From Deltaproteobacteria bacterium (GTDB lineage: Bacteria; Myxococcota_A; UBA9160; JAJDAL01): DNA of 37,500 bases. Positions 19,028-27,403 of the stretch are shown here, piece after piece (positions within the stretch are counted from its first letter, which is position 1; each line of letters begins with the position of its first letter). The position numbers and the translations under genes were made by a program. The stretch lies in the NCBI GenBank assembly GCA_029261875.1, contig JAJDAL010000032.1, forward strand, positions 1 to 37,500. The letters are read 5' to 3'. The notes below the pieces were generated by a model. The model searched no databases and was not told the DNA's origin. It saw only the letters and a list, made by a program, of their open reading frames with translations.

Positions 19028-20480
19028 AGTCACCGGATTTCTAGAATACGATCGCAAGAACACTTCCTACCGACCGGTCGAAGATCGGCTCGCGGATTGG
19101 AACGAAGTTCAACAGGACCCGCCGGTCGAGGATGTGAAGACCCAAGCGGCACGTTGTATGGATTGCGGAATTCCCTTCTGCAACAACGGCTGCCCGCTGG
19201 GAAACATCATCCCCGATTGGAACGACCTGGTTTTCCGAGACAAGTGGCAGGACGCCTTGATGCGTCTGCACTCCACCAATAACTTCCCGGAGTTCACCGG
19301 GCTCGTGTGTCCGGCACCCTGCGAGGCGGCCTGTGTCCTGGGCATCAATGCGGAGCCCGTCACGATCAAGCAAGTCGAATGGGAGATCATTCGGCGCGGT
19401 TGGGAGGAGGGTTGGGTCAAGGCGCGCAAGCCCGAGCGCCGCACCGGACGTTCCGTAGCCGTCGTCGGATCCGGGCCCGCCGGCCTGTCCGCCGCACAGC
19501 AGCTGACCCGGGCGGGACACACGGTCACCCTGTTCGAAAAGAACGACCGCATCGGTGGACTGCTCCGCTACGGGATTCCGGATTTCAAGCTCGAGAAATG
19601 GATCATCGATCGGCGCCTGGAACAGCTGCGCGAAGAAGGCGTTGCGTTCCAGACCGGGGTGCATGTCGGCGTAGACCTCTCCGCCCGCGAGCTTCGCCAG
19701 AATTTCGACGCCGTGTTGCTGTGCCTGGGTTCGGAAGTACCGCGCGATCTGCCCGTCGAAGGGCGCGAACTCGACGGTGTTCACTTTGCCATGGAATTTC
19801 TCACCCAGCAGAACCGCCGGGGCGCGGGCGATTCCCTGGATGCCGCCGCCGACATCCTTGCGACGGAAAAGAACGTCGTGATTCTGGGAGGCGGCGACAC
19901 GGGTTCCGATTGCATCGGCACCTCTCACCGCCACGGCGCCGCATCCGTGACTTCGATCGAGCTGTTGGAAAGGCCGCCGGATCAACGCGCGGACTCGACG
20001 CCCTGGCCCCAATGGCCCTTGATGTTCCGGACCTCGAGTTCCCACGAGGAGGGCGGAGAGCGAAAGTACGCCATGCTGACCAAGCGCTTGACCGGGAAAA
20101 ACGGTCGCGTCGACACCCTCCACGGTGTTCGGGTCGAATTCGGCGAGCCGGATGCTTCCGGACGCCCGCCGATGTCGGAAGTGCCCGGCAGCGAGTTCGA
20201 GATGCCAGCGGATCTCGTGCTGCTCGCCATGGGGTTCGTGCACCCGGTCCACACGGGCTTGGTGGAAGAAGTGGGGGTTCGCCGGGATGGCCGAGGCAAC
20301 GTCGAGGCGAATACGCGTGAGTTCGTCACCAGCGAACCGGGCGTTTTCGCCGCCGGAGACTGTCGCCGAGGCCAATCGCTCGTGGTCTGGGCCCAGTGGG
20401 AAGGCCGCGAAGCCGCGCGCGCGGTGGACAATTACCTGATGGGTCGCTCCCGACTCCAGGCTCGGGCCGCACACGTCTAA
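19020..20480 (+). CDS. gltD: Glutamate synthase, small (beta) subunit
   Basis: GltD is the flavoprotein that oxidises NADPH and sends electrons through Fe-S clusters to GltB. The 486-residue product carries the N-terminal cysteine groups C46, C49, C54, C58 and C97, C101, C105 that hold two 4Fe-4S clusters. Then comes the FAD site [15 protein letters not shown] (about 147-161) with Glu at the end of the next strand, a [14 protein letters not shown] segment, the NADPH site [11 protein letters not shown], and the C-terminal [16 protein letters not shown] flavin motif. Length and order match the usual enzyme. The ATG lies eight bases inside gltB, so translation is probably coupled. A separate promoter follows after only 20 bases. 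Confidence 0.97.
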   Translation: MGKVTGFLEYDRKNTSYRPVEDRLADWNEVQQDPPVEDVKTQAARCMDCGIPFCNNGCPLGNIIPDWNDLVFRDKWQDALMRLHSTNNFPEFTGLVCPAPCEAACVLGINAEPVTIKQVEWEIIRRGWEEGWVKARKPERRTGRSVAVVGSGPAGLSAAQQLTRAGHTVTLFEKNDRIGGLLRYGIPDFKLEKWIIDRRLEQLREEGVAFQTGVHVGVDLSARELRQNFDAVLLCLGSEVPRDLPVEGRELDGVHFAMEFLTQQNRRGAGDSLDAAADILATEKNVVILGGGDTGSDCIGTSHRHGAASVTSIELLERPPDQRADSTPWPQWPLMFRTSSSHEEGGERKYAMLTKRLTGKNGRVDTLHGVRVEFGEPDASGRPPMSEVPGSEFEMPADLVLLAMGFVHPVHTGLVEEVGVRRDGRGNVEANTREFVTSEPGVFAAGDCRRGQSLVVWAQWEGREAARAVDNYLMGRSRLQARAAHV

Positions 20481-20500
20481 CGCTGTTTCTGTGTTTGCGC

Positions 20501-20529
20501 TTGAGTGGTTATCCATTGCCCGGTAGGAT
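20501..20529 (+). promoter_or_regulatory. Possible promoter of the zapB-like/zapA unit
   Basis: TTGAGT (20501-20506) and TAGGAT (20524-20529) are 17 bases apart, each matching four of six consensus bases. The predicted transcript start near 20536 lies only about five bases before the ATG at 20541. Either the mRNA is nearly leaderless or translation begins at the in-frame GTG at 20574. Confidence 0.4.
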
Positions 20530-20540
20530 CTGCCTGTGAA

Positions 20541-20831
20541 ATGGGGGGGATAACCATTTCTCCGAACAAGTCCGTGAACAGCCCGAGTGCCGATGAGTTT
20601 GCGCGTCTCGAAAACGCGGTTCGTAAACTGGTCGATCAGCACCGTGAAATCGTCGGCTCCCATGCCGATCTGCAAGCTGCGGTCCAGAAAAAGGATCAGC
20701 GCATCCGTGCGCTCGACGAGCAGATCCGGGACCTGAACCAACGTCGCCAAGACGTGAGCAAGCGCCTCGACGACTTGATCGCTCAGGTGGGTCAGCTCGA
20801 AGAACTCGCCGCCGCCAAGGAAGAAGCATGA
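20541..20831 (+). CDS. Small coiled-coil protein, ZapB-like
   Basis: A 96-residue protein that is almost wholly coiled coil from about residue 18 onward: heptads rich in Leu, Val, Ile, Lys, Glu, Asp and Gln (EFARLENAVRKLVDQH, then VQKKDQRIRALDEQIRDL). In many deltaproteobacteria a short coiled-coil gene precedes zapA and is annotated as ZapB, a division-site protein linking ZapA to the chromosome terminus. Sequence alone does not prove that here. The stop overlaps the zapA start (ATGA), which strongly ties the two. I use the ATG at 20541; the same frame opens at a GTG at 20505 upstream of the predicted transcript start, and a GTG at 20574 is an alternative start that would remove 11 residues. 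Confidence 0.75.
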   Translation: MGGITISPNKSVNSPSADEFARLENAVRKLVDQHREIVGSHADLQAAVQKKDQRIRALDEQIRDLNQRRQDVSKRLDDLIAQVGQLEELAAAKEEA

Positions 20832-21139
20832 GCGAGAAGCGCTCGGTGACGGTGCAAATCCTGGGGCATGAATACCGGGTCCGCAGCGATGGCGATGACG
20901 AAGCCGTTCAACGCGTCGCTCAGTTTCTGGAAGAAATGATCCAGAAAATCCGCAGCCGGACCACGACCATCGACACCATGGACGTCGTGGTGCTGACGGC
21001 CCTCAATCTGGCGAACGAACTGCTCGCGCTCCGCGAAGGCCGGGGCTTGCCCGCTCCAGGTCTCGAAATCGAACCCGAACGCATCCGCGACCTGGCCGAT
21101 TTGGTGGAATCCGCCACCGCCTCCTCCGCTTCCCATTAG
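20828..21139 (+). CDS. zapA: Cell division protein ZapA
   Basis: ZapA bundles FtsZ filaments at midcell. The 103-residue product fits the family: an N-terminal beta unit, SVTVQILGHEYRVRSDGDDEAVQRVAQFLEEMI, in which I/LxGxxYxIrs-type residues are conserved, then a long helix from about residue 50 (TMDVVVLTALNLANELLAL) that forms the tetramer coiled coil. The C-terminus is short and Ser-rich. The ATG overlaps the stop of the coiled-coil gene. Its own TAG shares bases with the probable ATT start of the cyclo-ligase gene. In E. coli the 6S RNA gene lies between zapA and the cyclo-ligase gene; here the two coding regions touch, so there is no room for it. Confidence 0.9.
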   Translation: MSEKRSVTVQILGHEYRVRSDGDDEAVQRVAQFLEEMIQKIRSRTTTIDTMDVVVLTALNLANELLALREGRGLPAPGLEIEPERIRDLADLVESATASSASH

Positions 21140-21740
21140 CGCCCCGCGAGCCCGCGACGAAACGCTCGCGGCGCGCAAGCGCAGCCTGCGCGCGACGCTG
21201 CTGAAGCGGCGAAATGCGGTAACCCCGGCGGAAGCCGAATCCGCGGCATGCGCAGTTCGAATGCATTTGGAGAAAAATCCACAATTCCGCGCGGCGACGG
21301 AAGTTGCCCTGTATGCCCACATGGGAAACGAACTTCCCACCGACGGGATCTTCACCGCCTTGCGCGAGCGCGGCGTCCCGACGCTGTTTCCCCGCTGTCG
21401 CCCGGAAGGGGACCTTGCGTTTGTCGAGCTGATCGATTGGCGAGCCCTCGAGCCGGGGCGTCACGGTGTGTTCGAGCCCCCTGCGCAGAAAGCGGCGAGA
21501 CGGCTTTCTGGGGGAGCTGTGGTGCTCGTCCCCGGAGTTGGCTTCGATCGCGAAGGCCATCGGCTCGGCCGGGGTGGGGGCTACTACGATCGGACCTTCG
21601 CGGAATCGGAGCCCGGGTCGCCCTTTCTGATCGGCCTCGGATACGCGTTTCAGGTGGTAGTGGATTTACCCTATGGGCCCCGCGATCGCGTCCTCGACGC
21701 CATCGTGAGCGAGGAGGGAATGCGATGCGTGGGTACTTGA
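21135..21740 (+). CDS. 5-formyltetrahydrofolate cyclo-ligase, probable ATT start
   Basis: The enzyme (FAU1/YgfA/MTHFS family) converts 5-formyltetrahydrofolate to 5,10-methenyltetrahydrofolate with ATP, clearing an inhibitory folate. C-terminal hallmarks are clear: LVPGVGFDREGHRLGRGGGYYDR, followed by the VVVDLPYGPRDRVLDAIVSEEG tail. The conserved N-terminal segment RKRSLRATLLKRRNAVTP, which carries the ATP-binding Lys and resembles KRSLRGELKQRLRAM of the human enzyme, is encoded at about 21174-21227. That is upstream of the first ATG in frame (21261). Between the last in-frame stop (20994-20996) and 21261 there is no ATG, GTG or TTG. The ATT at 21135 overlaps the zapA stop (ATTAG) and would give 201 residues, a normal length. 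ATT starts are known but rare. The gene is certain; the start is inference. Confidence 0.85.
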   Translation: MSAPRARDETLAARKRSLRATLLKRRNAVTPAEAESAACAVRMHLEKNPQFRAATEVALYAHMGNELPTDGIFTALRERGVPTLFPRCRPEGDLAFVELIDWRALEPGRHGVFEPPAQKAARRLSGGAVVLVPGVGFDREGHRLGRGGGYYDRTFAESEPGSPFLIGLGYAFQVVVDLPYGPRDRVLDAIVSEEGMRCVGT

Positions 21741-21780
21741 TGGCGGGCAAGGCTTCGTTCGGAGGCGCAATCCGCCGATA

Positions 21781-24120
21781 ATGGGTTTGAGGAGCGAGTT
21801 CCCATTGCCTGCCCGATCCACATCATTCCCCCACGCCATCCTGATGATCCTGGGAGTCGCAGCGGCCTATTTCGTCGGCGGCCGACTGGGGTTGGCCCTA
21901 GCAATTCCGCCCGGATACGCGACGGCGGTTTGGCCCGCTACCGGGGTGGCGCTGGCGGCCACGCTGATGATCGGTCGCTACGCGGCGATCGGCGTGTTCC
22001 TGGGCTCTTTGCTGATCAATATTTCGGCGGACGGGGCGGCGCTCGATGCGACCAAGGTCGGCATTGCGCTGGCGATCGGGGCCGGGGCGGCACTGCACGC
22101 TTTGATCGGTCGGGGTCTACTGCGCAGTCGCATTGGCTACCCCACGGCTCTCTTGCACGGATCCGAGGTCGTCAAGTTCTTGGTCCTAGCGGGGCCCGTG
22201 AGCTGTCTCGTCAGCGCGTCGATCGGGACCTCTGTGCTGTCGATCAGCGGATCGATCACGCCCGATGCCGCTCCCTTTACCGCCTGGACCTGGTGGGTCG
22301 GGGATTCGATCGGTGCGATGGTCTTTCTCCCGCTGCTGTTGATCTTTTTCGGTGAACCGCGGGAGGTGTGGAGACGCCGGCGGATCAACGTGGCGCTCCC
22401 CCTCGTGGGCGCGTTCGGTTTGTGTGTCTTGGCGTTCGTGTTCGCGAGTCGAGCCGAGAATCAAGAGATTCAGCGGGCCTTCGACGTCAAGGCGAGCGAA
22501 CTCCAGAATCGAATCGAATTGGAACTTCACGCGGACCGCGAATTGGTGTTTTCGATTCGCAGCCTGTTCGACAGCTCCCAGCAGGTCGACCGGGACGAGT
22601 TCGGCTTGTTCGTCGCCCACGCACTCGAGACCCACACGGGACTCCAGGCCATCGAGTGGGTCCCACGCGTTCCCCATGAAGAGCGGGTGGCCTTCGAGGA
22701 GCGCGCCCGCGGCGACGGCCTGTCGGACTTTGGCTTCCGCGAACGCGATGGCGAGGACCGAATCGTCCCGGCCGCCGATCGGGACGAATATTTCCCGGTC
22801 TATTACGTGGAACCCCTGGTAGGCAACGAGGCGGCGCTCGGATTCGATTTGGCCGCTTTGCCCGCGCGACGCAAAGCCATCGAGCGGGCTCGGGATTCGG
22901 GACTTCCCGTGGCGACGGCGCGTATCCAACTGATACAGGAGTCGGGAACGAGCTCCGGCATCTTGGTCTTTCTGCCCATCTACTCGCGGGACTCAGCCGT
23001 CGAGTCCATCGAGAGTCGGCGCCAAAACCTCGCGGGATTCGCGCTCGGTGTATTTCGAATCGATGACATGGTGGCGCGCGGAGTGGCGGGGTTCGACGGT
23101 GGAAACGTCGAACTCTCCCTGGTCGATCTGGACGCTCCACCGGAGTTGGCCCAACTCTTCGGCACTTCGGAATCGTCTCCGTCAGGGCGGAGCAACATCG
23201 CGCCCCTGGTCGTCGTGCTCGAGTTCGGTGGACGCAACTGGGAACTTCGCATCGAGCCCACCGATCAATACCTGGCGTCGACGCGAACCTGGTCCACCTG
23301 GGCGGTGCTTGCGGGCGGCCTACTGATTTCCGCGATTCTGGGTGCATTCCTACTCTCCTTGACGGGGTATTCCGTCCTGGTGGAGCAGGAAGTCGCGCGA
23401 CGCACCGGGGAACTCGTTCGCTCCAACGAAGACCTCTCCCAATTTGCCTACGTGGCGTCCCACGATCTTCAAGAGCCGCTGCGAACCGTTTCGAGTTTCG
23501 CCACGCTGCTCGCCAAACGCTATCGGGGAAAGCTCGACGAGAATGCGGATGAATTCATCGGGCTGATTACCGAAGGTACGGCGCGCATGCAGGCCTTGAT
23601 CAATGACCTGCTCTCGTACTCCCGAGTGGGAACCAAGAACAAGCCCTTCGAGGACGTGCGTCTGGACGAGGTGTTGGATTCTGCGCTCGCCAATCTCCGC
23701 GCAGCCGTCGAGGAAGCGGATCCGGCGATTACGCGCGATCCGCTACCCGAGGTTTGGGGGGATCGGGCACAACTCACACAGCTTCTACAGAATCTACTGG
23801 CGAATGCGCTCAAGTTTCGACGCGATCCCAAGTTGGAGATCCACGTCGGTGTCCGGCAGGTCGATGGGGAGTGGCAGCTATCGGTGCGTGACAACGGCGT
23901 GGGGTTCGATCCTGCCTTTGCGGACCGAATCTTCGTGATCTTTCAGCGACTTCACGGAAAGCGCGAATATTCGGGGACAGGCATCGGCTTGGCGATCTGC
24001 AAGAAGGTCGCGGAGTTGCACGGCGGTCGGATCTGGGTCCAATCGCAACCGGGGCGCGGGACGACGTTCTTCTTCACGATGCCGACGGATCCGGGGAAGC
24101 GCGGAGGCCTCCACGCTTAG
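21781..24120 (+). CDS. Membrane sensor histidine kinase (MASE1, CHASE, HisKA, HATPase)
   Basis: A 779-residue hybrid-free sensor kinase. The first 210 residues contain about eight membrane helices with the MASE1-type WPATGVALA motif. A ninth helix (about 202-222) leads into a periplasmic CHASE-type domain (about 225-495) with ELHADRELVFSIRSLFDSS and EWVPRVP. A further helix (about 505-530) is followed by the HisKA dimerisation region with phospho-acceptor H561 in SHDLQEPLRTVSSF, and the ATPase with NLLANALKFR, DNGVGFD and GTGIGLAICKKV. It lacks a PAS or receiver domain, and no response regulator gene is adjacent, so it is an orphan kinase. Upstream, GGAGG (21761-21765) is 15 bases from the ATG and partly within a small hairpin (GGCG/CGCC, 21764-21776). 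The signal sensed is unknown. Confidence 0.92.
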   Translation: MGLRSEFPLPARSTSFPHAILMILGVAAAYFVGGRLGLALAIPPGYATAVWPATGVALAATLMIGRYAAIGVFLGSLLINISADGAALDATKVGIALAIGAGAALHALIGRGLLRSRIGYPTALLHGSEVVKFLVLAGPVSCLVSASIGTSVLSISGSITPDAAPFTAWTWWVGDSIGAMVFLPLLLIFFGEPREVWRRRRINVALPLVGAFGLCVLAFVFASRAENQEIQRAFDVKASELQNRIELELHADRELVFSIRSLFDSSQQVDRDEFGLFVAHALETHTGLQAIEWVPRVPHEERVAFEERARGDGLSDFGFRERDGEDRIVPAADRDEYFPVYYVEPLVGNEAALGFDLAALPARRKAIERARDSGLPVATARIQLIQESGTSSGILVFLPIYSRDSAVESIESRRQNLAGFALGVFRIDDMVARGVAGFDGGNVELSLVDLDAPPELAQLFGTSESSPSGRSNIAPLVVVLEFGGRNWELRIEPTDQYLASTRTWSTWAVLAGGLLISAILGAFLLSLTGYSVLVEQEVARRTGELVRSNEDLSQFAYVASHDLQEPLRTVSSFATLLAKRYRGKLDENADEFIGLITEGTARMQALINDLLSYSRVGTKNKPFEDVRLDEVLDSALANLRAAVEEADPAITRDPLPEVWGDRAQLTQLLQNLLANALKFRRDPKLEIHVGVRQVDGEWQLSVRDNGVGFDPAFADRIFVIFQRLHGKREYSGTGIGLAICKKVAELHGGRIWVQSQPGRGTTFFFTMPTDPGKRGGLHA

Positions 24121-24198
24121 GAGCAACTCCAGCCGTCGCCACGTGCTGTCTTTGGGACGGGCGAACCTGCCTCTAATCCGGCACCCTCCCGATCGAAC

Positions 24199-25461
24199 GT
24201 GAGTGCAAAACAACCGAACCCGAAACCCGCTACCGCCAGCGAGGAACGCGAACTCGAGCGCCAGCTCGAAATCATGCGCGACGGTGCGGAAGAGCTGATC
24301 GGCGAGCCGGAGCTCCGAGTCCGATTGCTCGAGAGCGTGCGCGGTGGCGACCCCCTTCGCGTCAAATTCGGCGTGGATCCCTCGGCGCCGGATCTTCATC
24401 TGGGACACACGGTGGTGCTCGGAAAGCTCAAACGCTTCCAGGACCTGGGCCATATCCCGATCTTCTTGATCGGCGACTTCACCGCGCGAATCGGCGATCC
24501 CTCCGGGCGCAAGAAAACGCGCCCGGCCCTCGAACCCGAAGACGTCCAACGCAACGCCGACACCTATCTCGCCCAGGTAGGGACGATTCTCGACGTCGAC
24601 CGAGCGGAGATTCGCTTCAACAGCGAATGGATGGACCCGATGACCACATCGGATTTCATTCGCCTGTGTTCGAACTACACCGTGGCGCGACTGCTCGAGC
24701 GCGACGATTTCGCCAAGCGCTACGCCGCCCAGGAACCCATCGCGGTGCACGAATTCCTGTACCCGTTCGCCCAGTCCTACGATTCCGTGGCGCTGCGCGC
24801 GGATGTCGAACTCGGCGGAACGGACCAGAAGTTCAACCTGCTGCTGGCTCGCGAGATTCAGCGCGCCTACGGCCTACGCCCCCAGGCGGTGGTCACCCAC
24901 ACGCTGTTGGTGGGTACCGATGGCAGCGAGAAGATGTCCAAGAGCTTGGGCAACGCCATTGGAATCAGTGAACCGCCTGAAGACATCTACGGAAAAGCCA
25001 TGCGAGTGTCGGACCCGCTGATGTTGACCTACTTCGACATTCTTTCCTGGGGTGAATGGGACGATCTCGCGCAAGCCCGTTCCGCGGTGGCGGAGGGGAA
25101 GGGCGACCCCATGGCGCTCAAGCACGAACTGGCGTTTCGTCTGGTCGCGCGCTGTCAGGGAGACGAAGCCGCGAAAGCGGCCCGTGAGCATTTCCGCAGT
25201 GTCGTTCAGCGCGGTGAGGTTCCCGAGGAACTCGAAGAGGTGTCCTTCTCGGTAGGGTCCGAGGGCAGCCTCGGGGTGCTCGACATTCTGCGCGAGTTGG
25301 GCTTCGCGAAATCCAACAGCGAGGGCCGGCGCCTGGTGACCCAGGGCGGTGTGCAGGTGGACGCAAAAGTCGTCGGGGACCCGGCCGCGCGTCTCTCGCC
25401 CGGGACCTATGTCGTGCGAGCGGGAAAGCGCCGCTTCGCCCGCGCGATTCTTCGAAAGTAG
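24199..25461 (+). CDS. tyrS: Tyrosyl-tRNA synthetase
   Basis: TyrRS charges tRNA-Tyr with tyrosine. The 420-residue product is a class Ic synthetase: KFGVDPSAPDLHLGH with the HIGH motif as HLGH (67-70), FLIGDFTARIGDPSGR after it, the tyrosine- and tRNA-acceptor region, ADVELGGTDQKFNLLLAR, and KMSKS (245-249). A C-terminal S4 RNA-binding domain covers about 350-415 (GRRLVTQGGVQVD). KMSKS and the HLGH form place it in the second bacterial TyrRS type (TyrZ-like), not the E. coli KFGKT type. A GTG start at 24199 gives a charged N-terminal extension of about 20 residues. The 78 bases upstream contain no T-box. It faces the DUF3604 gene, with a 40-base gap between the two stops. Confidence 0.97.
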   Translation: MSAKQPNPKPATASEERELERQLEIMRDGAEELIGEPELRVRLLESVRGGDPLRVKFGVDPSAPDLHLGHTVVLGKLKRFQDLGHIPIFLIGDFTARIGDPSGRKKTRPALEPEDVQRNADTYLAQVGTILDVDRAEIRFNSEWMDPMTTSDFIRLCSNYTVARLLERDDFAKRYAAQEPIAVHEFLYPFAQSYDSVALRADVELGGTDQKFNLLLAREIQRAYGLRPQAVVTHTLLVGTDGSEKMSKSLGNAIGISEPPEDIYGKAMRVSDPLMLTYFDILSWGEWDDLAQARSAVAEGKGDPMALKHELAFRLVARCQGDEAAKAAREHFRSVVQRGEVPEELEEVSFSVGSEGSLGVLDILRELGFAKSNSEGRRLVTQGGVQVDAKVVGDPAARLSPGTYVVRAGKRRFARAILRK

Positions 25462-25501
25462 AGCGACCGCTTCGCGACCGGCGGCGTTTCCAGCGCGCGG
25501 T

Positions 25502-27403
25502 CTACGGCGTGTACCAGATGGGCGAAGTCCAAGCGCGCTCTTGGATGGTCTTCGGGAAGCGTTCGTCACAACACGCGGCGAGCGGGCCCCACGGTCCCAA
25601 CGTCGAATTGCAATCGACCTGCGCTTCGAGGCAGGCCCGCCAGGACCAGCGGCAAGTGGGGTACTCGACCGCTCGGGCGTAGTAAAAGGCGGGAGCACTC
25701 GCGTCGAAATCCGGATCGCTCCACACGGCGCACAGTGTGTTGGCTCCGCGGGTTGGCGCTTGGCAGGTGAGTGTGTCGACGCGCACGTCGAGGTCCGGTG
25801 ACATCGCCACGTCGAATACCTTTTCGCGCGGTTCTCCGTCTTCCAACCACCCTTTGACGATTTGTAGCCGTTCCAGGGGGGTTCCCGGGGCCTCGGGCAC
25901 GCCGGGGTCTCGATTCGCGAGTACCGCCAGGGTGGGGGAAGGGTTCGCAGCCGGCGGCGGGCTCAGGTCGCCACCCATGGGGACGCCACCCGCGTAGCCG
26001 GCGCGCGAAAACTCCGCGTTGGCGCACAAGGATGCGTCGTATTCCCATCCGCCAAAGAATCGAATCGAAATGCGTGGACCGCTGGTTCCAAAGGCTTCGC
26101 GTCTTCGCATGGCCTCGAACAGGGAGTCGCGCGAATTCTCTTCGGCCCACAGGCCGACGAGGCCCCCGGGATTCCAATAGGGGTTGTCGGGCAGGGGAGG
26201 GACTTCCAGTCTCGCACTCACGATCCCTGCCCCATGACCGACGAACTGGTCTTCATCGACGAGTCCGGGTGTTCCGAGGTGGGTATCGGTGGAACCGATG
26301 ATGCCGAGCTTGAAGGGGTTCACCCCGATGCGTTGCTGTTCGCGCAACCCTTCGAGCAAGCCCTCGCGCACGTAGACCTGCGGCGGAGCCTGCTTGCGAT
26401 ACATCGCGCTGGCGTGGCCCGCGATGTTGGCGAAGGGCGGCGTTTCGAAATCGCAGAGCTCGTCTTCGCCTCCGGCGCGACATTCCGAATCGCCTTTGTG
26501 TTGGGTGATTTCGATCAGGGGTTCCAAGGCCTGGCGCCTTGCGGCCAGCGCGGCGTCGAGCGGGTTTCCCGACGGGTCTTCGGTCCAGAACAGGCTTCCC
26601 CGGCTCCAGTTCGAGTTGTGGGGAATCGACAGAACATCGCAGCCCCGGCCCGCGTTGATGCATTCGGATTCGAGGGCTTTCCACAGACGCGTTTCGTCGT
26701 TGCGGTGGTCTACTGCGTTGGGGGGCGCAGCGGGGACGATGGCGTTTCGGAACACGATGTTGCGGTGGATCATCCCGACGCGCGTTCCGCTCCATTCGAC
26801 GCCGACGAACGGCGTGAAGCGACAGGCGGCGCTTCGGTCATAGAATTCCTCCGCCGCTTCGCGGGTGGCCCGCCAGGGCGATTGCAGCGCGGTGAAACAG
26901 GCGGCGCCGTCTTCGCCGCACACGTCCGCGCGCCGCGAGCCCGCCGTGGCGCCCCATTGACTGTTGACGACCGCGTAACCCAGGGCGGGCCAACGCCGCA
27001 GCAGGACGCAGACGAAACTCCCGTAGGCGCTGCTTCCGGGGGTTCGGCAGAGTTCGGTTTCGCCGAGCATTTCCGCGTGATCACTCACCATGGCGAAGTC
27101 GAGCGGGCGCCGAAGTCGAAGCGTGCGAATTGGCGTTCCGTCAGCGCGGTACGGTTGCACGCCCACGGCTTCGCCGCGGGCGAAGCGATACGCGTCGCGT
27201 GGGGTGTTGCGGGTTCCGGTTCCCCAGGCGTCGAAGGAGTAGGTGGTGTGCACGTGGAGATCGCCGAAGAACGGTTGTCGCGATTCGGAGTAGTCCGAGC
27301 AGGGCTGTCGGGTTTCGGTTCGTTCGAACGGGGTGGCCCCGGCCGAAGCGGCGAGCGCCGCGAGGGCAATGGCGAGCGATGACGCCCTATTGGAACAGGC
27401 CAA
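25502..27403 (-). CDS. Secreted DUF3604 protein, PHP-like metal-dependent hydrolase fold
   Basis: A 633-residue protein with a signal peptide (Ala-rich core SLAIALAALAASAGA, residues 9-23). It matches DUF3604, a family with PHP-type metal-binding motifs: FFGDLHVHTTYSFD with H50 and H52, MVSDHAEMLGE, GVEWSG, LSIPHNSNWS, ITQHKGDSEC and IIGSTDTHLGTPG. The C-terminal part holds FGTSGPRISIRFFGGW and many cysteines. No member's reaction is known to me; a periplasmic phosphoesterase or similar metal hydrolase is a guess from the fold. The start is a TTG at 27403; another TTG at 27433 in the same frame would increase the overlap with the membrane-protein gene from 17 to 47 bases. It is translationally linked to that gene and runs against all its neighbours. 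Confidence 0.88.
   Translation of the reverse strand: MACSNRASSLAIALAALAASAGATPFERTETRQPCSDYSESRQPFFGDLHVHTTYSFDAWGTGTRNTPRDAYRFARGEAVGVQPYRADGTPIRTLRLRRPLDFAMVSDHAEMLGETELCRTPGSSAYGSFVCVLLRRWPALGYAVVNSQWGATAGSRRADVCGEDGAACFTALQSPWRATREAAEEFYDRSAACRFTPFVGVEWSGTRVGMIHRNIVFRNAIVPAAPPNAVDHRNDETRLWKALESECINAGRGCDVLSIPHNSNWSRGSLFWTEDPSGNPLDAALAARRQALEPLIEITQHKGDSECRAGGEDELCDFETPPFANIAGHASAMYRKQAPPQVYVREGLLEGLREQQRIGVNPFKLGIIGSTDTHLGTPGLVDEDQFVGHGAGIVSARLEVPPLPDNPYWNPGGLVGLWAEENSRDSLFEAMRRREAFGTSGPRISIRFFGGWEYDASLCANAEFSRAGYAGGVPMGGDLSPPPAANPSPTLAVLANRDPGVPEAPGTPLERLQIVKGWLEDGEPREKVFDVAMSPDLDVRVDTLTCQAPTRGANTLCAVWSDPDFDASAPAFYYARAVEYPTCRWSWRACLEAQVDCNSTLGPWGPLAACCDERFPKTIQERAWTSPIWYTP

Noticed and set aside
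21129..21145. Programmed +1 frameshift fusing zapA to the cyclo-ligase at CAT TAG C
   Set aside because: The last zapA codon does not allow good re-pairing after a +1 slip, and both proteins are complete without fusion; a coupled ATT start is simpler.
21140..21170. 6S RNA gene between zapA and the cyclo-ligase gene, as in E. coli
   Set aside because: The coding regions overlap, so there is no space for a 180-base RNA.
25462..25501. Bidirectional terminator between tyrS and the DUF3604 gene
   Set aside because: Only a weak four-pair stem and no T tract on either strand.
26234..27382. A 382-codon plus-strand frame opposite the DUF3604 gene
   Set aside because: The DUF3604 frame has conserved metal motifs and a signal peptide; this frame shows none.
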